Source of the DNA: Actinomadura coerulea
GTDB lineage: Bacteria > Actinomycetota > Actinomycetes > Streptosporangiales > Streptosporangiaceae
Assembly (NCBI RefSeq): GCF_014208105.1
Contig: NZ_JACHMQ010000001.1
Coordinates: forward strand, 3,844,001-3,908,000
Direction of reading: 5' to 3'
Length of the DNA stretch: 64,000 bases
Part shown: piece by piece, positions 17,226 to 23,470 of the stretch
Position numbering within the stretch: position 1 is the stretch's first letter
Layout: each line of letters starts with the position of its first letter
The notes under the pieces: generated by a model
What the model was told of the DNA's origin: nothing
Database searches by the model: none
What the model saw: the letters and a program-made list of their open reading frames with translations, nothing else
Program-made: the position numbers and the translations under genes

Positions 17226-18128
17226 TCACGGTCCGATCGAGGCGAGGTCCGGACGGCGCGCGACGAAGTCGATGAACGCGGCCAGCGCCGGGCTCGGACG
17301 GCGTCCGGCGGGCCAGGCCAGGGACGGCGCCCACGTCGGTTCGGGATCGAGGCGGACGATGCTCACCGGACGGCCCGGCTCCTCGGCCACCGAGCGGGGG
17401 ACGACGGCCGCGGCCAGCCCCACGCTCGCCATGACCCTGGCCGTGCCGTACTCCCGCGTCTCGAACCGGATGCGCGCCGTCGCACCGGCGGCCGCCAAGG
17501 CCGACAGGACGATCTCGCGGATCACCGAGCCCGGCGAGTAGCAGACCAGTTCGGCACCGTCCAGCGCGGCGACGGGCACCCTGTACCTGCCCGCGAGCGG
17601 CGCCGACACCGAAGTGATCAGTACGAGCGGCTCCTCGCCGAGCGGAAGGGACTCCAGCCGCCGCCCCGCCTCCTCGGGAGGCATCCGGACGACGGTCGCC
17701 GCGTCGAGGCTCCCGCCGCCGAGGCCCGCGACCATCTCCTCGGTGTTCATCTCCCGCAACTCGACCTCGACGGCCGGGAACTCCTCGGTGAACTCCGCGA
17801 GCAGGCGCGCGAGCCGGGCCGTCAGGCCGCGGGCTCCGCCGAGGCGGATCCGGCCCCGCGTGCCCGCCGCCCAGCCGCGCATCTCGTCCTCGACCGCCGC
17901 GAGGTCGGACAGGATCCGCTCGGCGTGCTCCAGCAGCGCCGCCCCGGCCGGCGTCAGCTCGACCCGGTGGTTGTTGCGCTCGAACAGCGTGATGCCGAGC
18001 TGCCGTTCCAGCTTTCGGATCTGCTGCGACAGGGCGGGCTGGGCGATCTGCAGCGTCTCCGCCGCACGCGTGAAGTGCAGCTCACGCGCCACCGCCCTGA
18101 AGTACTCCAGCTGGCGAGAACCCATCAT
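17226..18128 (-). CDS. LysR-family transcriptional regulator
   Basis: 300 residues. The N-terminal winged helix is classical (RQLEYFRAVARELHFTRAAETLQIAQPALSQQIRKLERQLG, residues ~5-45) and a type-2 periplasmic-binding effector domain follows (~90-290). It lies just upstream of the CMD-hydrolase fusion on the same strand, unlike the usual divergent layout, so it may form a transcription unit with it. A perfect dyad at 18137-18154 sits directly before its start and would fit autoregulation. The effector is likely an aromatic-acid intermediate if the neighbour truly belongs to the ketoadipate pathway. Confidence 0.85.
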   Translation of the reverse strand: MMGSRQLEYFRAVARELHFTRAAETLQIAQPALSQQIRKLERQLGITLFERNNHRVELTPAGAALLEHAERILSDLAAVEDEMRGWAAGTRGRIRLGGARGLTARLARLLAEFTEEFPAVEVELREMNTEEMVAGLGGGSLDAATVVRMPPEEAGRRLESLPLGEEPLVLITSVSAPLAGRYRVPVAALDGAELVCYSPGSVIREIVLSALAAAGATARIRFETREYGTARVMASVGLAAAVVPRSVAEEPGRPVSIVRLDPEPTWAPSLAWPAGRRPSPALAAFIDFVARRPDLASIGP

Positions 18129-18136
18129 GCGGTCAT

Positions 18137-18154
18137 GTTCTCACCCGGGAGAAC
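18137..18154. promoter_or_regulatory. Dyad upstream of lysR (candidate autoregulatory site)
   Basis: A perfect inverted repeat GTTCTC, 6 nt, GAGAAC, starting 9 bp upstream of the lysR ATG (18128) in the 237-bp lysR-doxX divergent region. Confidence 0.45.
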
Positions 18155-18365
18155 CGCCATGTGCGATTCCTATTACTGCGCGGGCGCGTCAGCCGACAAG
18201 GCCGGCATCGTCGTGGCGCTTCAAAAACGTCGCCGCGGTCCTCGTCCGCGCCTTCAACGAAACCTGAGCGGCCCGTTCACCTGCGATGTTCGCGAGATCC
18301 GCCTCGGGGCCGTCATACTCTCCGTCAACCAGGGCCCGTCCCCCCGCTCCGAAGGAGCCGCCGGC

Positions 18366-19061
18366 ATGCGCACTCGTCCGCTGTACGACGTCGCCGCCGT
18401 CCTGGCGCGGCTGGGCGTGGGCATCGTCTTCATGGCGCACGGCTGGCAGAAGATCGAGGCGGGGGTCACCGCGACCGGCCGCTCCTTCGACGCCCTCGGC
18501 GTGCCGCTGCCGACCGCCGCGGCCGTCTACTCCGCGTTCGTCGAACTCCTCGGCGGGGCGGCGCTGATCGTCGGGCTCGGCCTGCCCGTCACCGGGGCCC
18601 TGCTCTTCATCGACATGGCGGGCGCGTTCGTCTTCGTCCACGCCGACCAGGGCCTTTTCCTGGTGGACGGCAAGAGCGTCCAGAACGGCTACGAGCTGGT
18701 CCTCGCGCTCGGCATGGCCAGCCTGCTGTTCGCGGCGGGCGGCGGCGGCCGCCTGACCCTCGACCAGTGGGTCGCCTCGAAGCGCCTCCACCGCCCCAGC
18801 CAGGGCGACGAGGACGAGGAGGACGCGGCGAGCTTCGTCGAGTCCCTGCGCCAGGCCGAGACGAAGCCCGCGAAGAAGCCGCGCCGGTCCCCCAAACCGC
18901 CCGCGGCGCCCGTCCCGGACCCGTCCGAGACACCGGACAAGCCCGCCGACGATCCCGACGACGTGCTGGTCGCCGGACGCCGCAAGCCCGCCCAGCGCCG
19001 CCGGACCTCGTCCACCCAGCCGGCCAGGCGCCCCGCGGACGACACCGGCACACCGAACTGA
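18366..19061 (+). CDS. DoxX family membrane protein with charged C-terminal tail
   Basis: 231 residues. The first ~145 are a DoxX four-helix membrane domain: LARLGVGIVFMAHGWQKIEAG, VYSAFVELLGGAALIVGLGLPVTGALLFIDMAGAFVFVH, ELVLALGMASLLFAAGGGGRLTLDQ. The last ~85 are an unusual low-complexity tail, first acidic (EDEEDAA), then Lys/Arg/Pro-rich, probably disordered in the cytoplasm. Mycobacterial DoxX takes part in a membrane oxidoreductase complex against oxidative stress; for this protein the role is unknown. The ATG at 18366 has AAGGAG at 18352-18357. It diverges from lysR. Confidence 0.85.
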   Translation: MRTRPLYDVAAVLARLGVGIVFMAHGWQKIEAGVTATGRSFDALGVPLPTAAAVYSAFVELLGGAALIVGLGLPVTGALLFIDMAGAFVFVHADQGLFLVDGKSVQNGYELVLALGMASLLFAAGGGGRLTLDQWVASKRLHRPSQGDEDEEDAASFVESLRQAETKPAKKPRRSPKPPAAPVPDPSETPDKPADDPDDVLVAGRRKPAQRRRTSSTQPARRPADDTGTPN

Positions 19062-19154
19062 GGCACGCGAGAAGGGACCGGCCGAAGCCGATCCCTGACT
19101 CCGCGGCCACCGAACCGCCGGCGGATGCCCGCCCCCGTTCTCAGGCTCGGAGGG

Positions 19155-20090
19155 TCACGCCACAGGCTGGAGGCCCTGGCGCCAGGTCGGGTGTGCCGGG
19201 TGCCAGCCCAGTTCGCGCTTGGCCTTGGCGTTGGATGCGCCACGCAGCTCGGTCATGAGCACGACTCCGGCCTCTCCGGCGGCCAGCCGTCCGATGAACC
19301 GCGGTACGCGCAGCGGCTTCTTGGCGCCCAGCATCGCCGCCAGTTCCGGCAGCCATTCGGCGACCGGGGCGGGGTCGTCATCGACGATGTTGTAGACACC
19401 GCGGCCGCCGTTCTCCACCGCCGCGACCGTGGCCTCCGCCGCGTCGGCGATGTGGATGAACGACCAGACCCCGCCGCCGTCGCCGACGACCGGGAACTTG
19501 CGCTTGCGGATCATCTCCATCTGCTCGGAACCCGGCGCCATGGAGGTGCCCGGCCCGTAGAACGCGCCGTAGCGCAGCACGATCCCCTCGGTCCAGTCGG
19601 CGCTCAGCACGGCCTTCTCCAGATGCTCGACCGCGGCGATCATGGAGGCCATCGGGGCGATCGGTGAGCGGTCCAGGGGGTCCTGCTCGCTCTTGACCCG
19701 TCCGCCGGTGCGGTCGTAGGTGAAAGCGCCGTTGCTCTGGGCGACGAACCGCCGTACACCGGTGGCGCGCGCGGCCGCGAGCAGGTTGTCGTTCCCCTCG
19801 ATCCGCAGCCGGCTGGTGGCGGCGAAGCTGCGTTCGAAATGACGGGTGTCGATGTCCCCGATGGCGGTCAACTGGTTGACGATCACCTCGGGGGCCGCCT
19901 CGCGCACGGCCGCCTCGACCTGGGAGCGATCGAGCGCGTCGGCGATGACCGGTACCGCGCCCAGCCGTGCCGCCCCGGACTTGCCGGATTCGCTGCGGAC
20001 CATGGCGAACACCTCGTGCCCCGCTTCGACCAGACGAGGCACGAGTTCCTTGCCAATCGCTCCGGTCGCTCCTGCCACCAGTACTCTCAT
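19155..20090 (-). CDS. NAD-dependent epimerase/dehydratase family protein (ECF41 partner)
   Basis: 311 residues of the extended SDR fold: N-terminal nucleotide loop GATGAIG at residues 7-13, then VNQLTAIGD, a FVAQSNGAFTYD segment at the position of the catalytic Ser, and a C-terminal substrate region (FIGRLAAGEAGVVLMTELRGASNAKAKRELGW). It lies 86 bp downstream of an ECF41 sigma factor on the same strand. ECF41 sigma genes are known to be linked to COE genes (carboxymuconolactone decarboxylase, oxidoreductase or epimerase), which they activate. This gene fits that target role; the substrate is unknown. GGAG precedes the ATG at 20090. Confidence 0.85.
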   Translation of the reverse strand: MRVLVAGATGAIGKELVPRLVEAGHEVFAMVRSESGKSGAARLGAVPVIADALDRSQVEAAVREAAPEVIVNQLTAIGDIDTRHFERSFAATSRLRIEGNDNLLAAARATGVRRFVAQSNGAFTYDRTGGRVKSEQDPLDRSPIAPMASMIAAVEHLEKAVLSADWTEGIVLRYGAFYGPGTSMAPGSEQMEMIRKRKFPVVGDGGGVWSFIHIADAAEATVAAVENGGRGVYNIVDDDPAPVAEWLPELAAMLGAKKPLRVPRFIGRLAAGEAGVVLMTELRGASNAKAKRELGWHPAHPTWRQGLQPVA

Positions 20091-20142
20091 CGTCGGCTCC
20101 CTTGCTCTCCGGTCCGGGTTCGCCACTTGAACCGGATGGCCC

Positions 20143-20172
20143 GACGATTGCTGACAGAAGTCGAACGTGACC
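20143..20172 (-). promoter_or_regulatory. Weak candidate ECF41 promoter of the epimerase gene
   Basis: On the minus strand GGTCACG (20172-20166) is followed after 19 nt by CGTC (20146-20143). The published ECF41 pattern is close to TGTCACA and CGTC with a somewhat shorter spacer, so two mismatches and the long spacer make this tentative. It lies about 55 bp upstream of the epimerase start. Confidence 0.3.
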
Positions 20173-20176
20173 TGCG

Positions 20177-21118
20177 TCACACCGTGAGCAGGGGCTCCCC
20201 ATGGTCGGCCGCCGCCCATTGCCGGGTCGCGCGTTCGAGCTTGTCGGGGTTCGCCTGAGTACGGCAGGCAGTGATGCCCTCGGCTGTGACCTCCAGGCAC
20301 ATGACGGCGACGACCCGGCCGTCCACGACGGCCACGACGGCGGGCTCGCCATTGGCGACCCAGGCGTAGATCTCGGACGAGCCGCCGACGACGGCGCGTT
20401 TGGCCTCGTCGGGCTTGAACAGGGCCCGGACGAACTTCGCGACCGCGACGGCTCCCTCGAACGGCCTTGTGCGTGCCGGGACCCGCCCTCCGCCGTCGCC
20501 GACGGAGACGGCGTCCTTGGTGAGGAGACGTACGAGCTCGTCGGTCTGGCCGCTGGCGGCGGCCGCGAGGAACTCCTCGACGATCCGATGGGCGGCGGCC
20601 TCGTCGATCTCGCTGCGCGTCCTGCCGTACGCGACATGCTTCTTGGCACGGTGAAAGATCTGCTGGCAGGCGGCCTCGGTGATGTCGAGGATCTCGGCGA
20701 TCTCCCGGTGCGGGTAGTCGAAGGCCTCCCGCAGCACATAGACGGCCCGCTCGTTGGGGGACAGGCGCTCCATCAGGGTGAGGACCGCGTACGACACCGA
20801 CTCGCGCTGCTCGGCCGTGTCGGCGGGCCCGAGCATCACGTCCCCCGCGAGCAGCGGCTCGGGGAGCCATCGGCCCACGTAGGTCTCGCGGCGTGCCCGC
20901 GCGGAGCTGAGCTGGTTGAGGCACAGGTTGGTGAGCACCTTCGTCAGCCAGGCCTCGGGGATTTCGACGCGGCCGACGTCGGCGGCCTGCCAGCGCAGGA
21001 ACGTCTCCTGCACGACGTCCTGGGCCTCGTCCGCGGAACCGAGGAGACGGTAGGCGATGGCCTGCAGGCGAGGCCTCGCCAGCTCGAACCGGTCGATGTC
21101 CTCAACCGACAAAGGCAT
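20177..21118 (-). CDS. ECF41-family RNA polymerase sigma factor (SigJ-like) with SnoaL-like C-terminus
   Basis: 313 residues. Sigma2 spans ~10-75 (LRGSADEAQDVVQETFLRW-like), sigma4 ~115-170 (LSPNERAVYVLREAFDYPHREIAEILDITEAACQQIFHRAKKHV), and a C-terminal NTF2/SnoaL-like domain ~180-300 replaces an anti-sigma factor. All three ECF41 landmarks are visible: WLPEP in the linker (VGRWLPEPLL), DGGGRV in the extension, and NPDKL near the end. In this family the extension both restrains and assists the sigma. Its downstream neighbour is the typical COE partner gene; the TetR gene 97 bp upstream on the same strand may share the transcript. Confidence 0.9.
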   Translation of the reverse strand: MPLSVEDIDRFELARPRLQAIAYRLLGSADEAQDVVQETFLRWQAADVGRVEIPEAWLTKVLTNLCLNQLSSARARRETYVGRWLPEPLLAGDVMLGPADTAEQRESVSYAVLTLMERLSPNERAVYVLREAFDYPHREIAEILDITEAACQQIFHRAKKHVAYGRTRSEIDEAAAHRIVEEFLAAAASGQTDELVRLLTKDAVSVGDGGGRVPARTRPFEGAVAVAKFVRALFKPDEAKRAVVGGSSEIYAWVANGEPAVVAVVDGRVVAVMCLEVTAEGITACRTQANPDKLERATRQWAAADHGEPLLTV

Positions 21119-21215
21119 GATCCGATCCTAGTCCTGGTCGCGGCCCCGCTCGCGGATCGGGGCCACGGACAAAGGTTCGCTCGTGCGAAACTCGGTCTCA
21201 AGCGCCGTCGTCACT

Positions 21216-21797
21216 TCACAGGAGGTCAGTAGCGGGGCGGAGTCCGTCGAACAGGACGGCCAGGATTTGCTCACGGTCCTCAGGAGCCCGTTCCACGGCC
21301 CAGGCGACCGCCGCGACGAGCGAGAACAGCGCGGAGGCGTTCACGTCCGGCCGGACGGCCCCGGCCTGCTGAGCGCGCGCCAGCAGCTGCGCCCCGCCCG
21401 CTTTCATCGCCTGGCAACTGGCGTGCAGGTCCGATTCCGGATCGGCGAGGCTCTCAACGAGGGCTTCGACCAGGCCTCGATAGGTCATCGCATGCTCCAC
21501 CGCGGCCTCGAACCACCTGGCCAGTGCGTCGCCGGGCATGGCGGCGGCGAGCAGTGCGTCCGAGCGCACGCGCAGCCCTCGCAGGCTCTCGCCCAGTAGT
21601 GCCTCCAGAAGCGCCTGGCGGGTCGGAAAGTGCCGGTAGAGGGTGACGTTCCCGACGCCGGCTCTGCGCGCGATGTCGTTCAGGGACGCGCCGACGCCCT
21701 GCTCGGTGAACGCCGCCCGCGCCGCCGCCAGCAGCCGGTCGTAGTTGCGCCGCGCGTCCTTGCGCGGCGCCCGCCCGGTCGCCCGCCCATTCGTCAT
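21216..21797 (-). CDS. TetR family regulator (partner of the divergent MFS exporter)
   Basis: 193 residues with an N-terminal HTH: KDARRNYDRLLAAARAAFTEQGVGASLNDIARRAGVGNVTLYRHFPTRQALLEAL (about 12-65). The C-terminal domain is typical of drug-pump repressors. It diverges from an MFS gene across 101 bp with two inverted repeats of shared half-site. It is also followed on the same strand by the ECF41 sigma gene, so readthrough could couple the two. Confidence 0.87.
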   Translation of the reverse strand: MTNGRATGRAPRKDARRNYDRLLAAARAAFTEQGVGASLNDIARRAGVGNVTLYRHFPTRQALLEALLGESLRGLRVRSDALLAAAMPGDALARWFEAAVEHAMTYRGLVEALVESLADPESDLHASCQAMKAGGAQLLARAQQAGAVRPDVNASALFSLVAAVAWAVERAPEDREQILAVLFDGLRPATDLL

Positions 21798-21819
21798 GAA
21801 CCCTCCGCCGGTTGCTAAA

Positions 21820-21834
21820 CGAGGAACCTCCTCA
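21820..21834. promoter_or_regulatory. TetR operator candidate (imperfect copy)
   Basis: GAGGA, 3 nt, TCCTC inside an AAACGAGGA context, 22 bp from the tetR start. It matches the better copy at 21854 in its left half. Confidence 0.55.
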
Positions 21835-21853
21835 TATCGTACCGGACTTGAAG

Positions 21854-21868
21854 CGAGGAACTTCCTCG
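21854..21868. promoter_or_regulatory. TetR operator candidate (perfect copy)
   Basis: A perfect dyad CGAGGAA, 1 nt, TTCCTCG, 34 bp (start to start) from the first copy and 30 bp upstream of the MFS ATG at 21899. Confidence 0.65.
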
Positions 21869-21898
21869 TTTAATCCCACGCCGCAGCGAGGAGCCGTC

Positions 21899-23374
21899 AT
21901 GACCGAAGAGATCCTGCCCACGCCGACAACGGGGGGCACCCGTGTGCCCGGCCCGCCCGGATCGCGGCGCCGGCCGGGCCTCGTGCTGGCGATCGTGCTG
22001 ACCTGCCAGACGATGTTCATCCTCGACACCAGCGTGGTGAACATCGCCCTGCCCCGCATCCAGCGCGACATGGCCTTCTCCCCCGCCGATCTGTCGTGGG
22101 TGCTGAACGCCTACATGCTGGCCTTCGGCGGGCTGCTCCTGCTCGGCGGACGCATCGGCGACATCTTCGGCCAGCGGCGGGCGCTCATCGGCGGAGTCGC
22201 CGTGTTCACCGTCGCGTCACTGGCCGGTGGGCTGTCGGCCTCGGCCGGGATGCTCCTCGTCGCCCGCGCCGGGCAGGGGATCGGTGCCGCCGTCGCCGCG
22301 CCGACCGTGCTCGCCCTGATCACCATCGGCTTCCCCGACCAGGCCGCGCGAGGGCGGGCACTGGGCGCCTACGCGGCCGTTTCCGGCTCCGGCGCCGCCC
22401 TCGGCCTGATCGCCGGCGGAATGCTCACCGACTGGATCTCCTGGCGCTGGGTCCTGTTCATCAACGTGCCGGTCGGCGCCGTCCTGCTCGTCTCGGCCCC
22501 GCTGTTCATCGCCGAGACCGACCGCCGTCCAGGACGCTTCGACCTCGCCGGCTCGCTGACCTCGACCCTGGGCATGACCGCACTCGTCTTCGGCTTCATC
22601 CGCGCCGCCGAGCAGGACTTCGGCGACCCGGCCGCCCTCGGCGCGCTCGGCGCGGCCGTCATCCTGCTCGCGCTGTTCGTCGCCATCGAGGCCCGGGCCC
22701 GGCAGCCGATCACTCCGCTGCGGCTGTTCGCCCACCGCGACCGGGCCACCGGCTACCTCGGCCTGCTGTTCGTCATGGCCGCGGGCAACGGCATGTTCTT
22801 CTTCCTCACCCAGTTCCTGCAGCAGATCCGCGGCTACGACCCGCTGAAGGCCGGCCTCGCGTTCGTGCCGCTGACCGTCTTGATCCTCATCTCCTCCCAC
22901 GCCTCCGCTCGGCTGCTGCCCCGCCTCGGCGCGAAGACGCTCACCGCCTCCGGCGCGGCGGCCATCACCGTGGGCCTTCTCTGGCTTGCCCGGCTCACAC
23001 CGTCGGACGGCTACGCGGGATCGCTGCTCGGCCCGACACTCATCGCCGGCCTCGGCATGGGCACCCTGCTGGTCGGGATCACCACCGTGCTGACCTCCGG
23101 GGTACGCGCGGAGGACGCCGGCGCCGCCTCCGGCCTGCTCAACGTCATGCAGCAGATCGGCGGCGCACTGGGGCTGGCCATCCTCGTCACCGCGTTCGGC
23201 GCCGCCACCCGCACGGCACACGGAACAGGCCACCACGTCTTCACCAAGGGGGCGACCACGGCCTTCACCGTCGGAGCGGCTTTCACCGCCTGCACCATCG
23301 TGCTGGCCCTGACCATGAAGACCCGTCAAGACCCCGCGCCCGAACCCCTGCGTGGCGAGGAGTCGATCCGATGA
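21899..23374 (+). CDS. MFS transporter, DHA2 (EmrB/QacA) type
   Basis: 491 residues with about 14 membrane spans. The first span has the DHA2 motif FILDTSVVNIALPRIQRDM; motif A follows (GGRIGDIFGQRRALIG), and motif C-like GSGAALGLIAGGMLTDWISWRWVLFINVPVG. It is probably a drug or metabolite exporter in the cytoplasmic membrane, repressed by the divergent TetR. The ATG at 21899 is preferred over an upstream start at 21812 because GAGGAG precedes it and the operators lie between the two positions. A strong hairpin follows the stop. Confidence 0.9.
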   Translation: MTEEILPTPTTGGTRVPGPPGSRRRPGLVLAIVLTCQTMFILDTSVVNIALPRIQRDMAFSPADLSWVLNAYMLAFGGLLLLGGRIGDIFGQRRALIGGVAVFTVASLAGGLSASAGMLLVARAGQGIGAAVAAPTVLALITIGFPDQAARGRALGAYAAVSGSGAALGLIAGGMLTDWISWRWVLFINVPVGAVLLVSAPLFIAETDRRPGRFDLAGSLTSTLGMTALVFGFIRAAEQDFGDPAALGALGAAVILLALFVAIEARARQPITPLRLFAHRDRATGYLGLLFVMAAGNGMFFFLTQFLQQIRGYDPLKAGLAFVPLTVLILISSHASARLLPRLGAKTLTASGAAAITVGLLWLARLTPSDGYAGSLLGPTLIAGLGMGTLLVGITTVLTSGVRAEDAGAASGLLNVMQQIGGALGLAILVTAFGAATRTAHGTGHHVFTKGATTAFTVGAAFTACTIVLALTMKTRQDPAPEPLRGEESIR

Positions 23375-23399
23375 CGGTCGCATAACCCAACCGAAAGCG

Positions 23400-23436
23400 A
23401 GAGCGGGGTACCGGCCTGTCGCCGATACCCCGCTCT
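23400..23436. terminator. Bidirectional terminator between MFS and nrdJ
   Basis: Arms of 11 bp (AGAGCGGGGTA and its complement) continue through one mismatch into another 4 bp, with a 5-nt loop (CTGTC). It lies between convergent genes. T-tracts are short, as is usual in high-GC actinobacteria. Confidence 0.7.
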
Positions 23437-23448
23437 GACCAGGAACTA

Positions 23449-23468
23449 CGCAGCCGATATCGGCTGCG
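23449..23468. repeat. Perfect 20-bp palindrome next to the nrdJ stop
   Basis: CGCAGCCGAT followed directly by its reverse complement, no spacer. It ends 2 bp from the nrdJ stop codon. It may add to the terminator or be a protein site. Confidence 0.5.
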
Positions 23469-23470
23469 GA

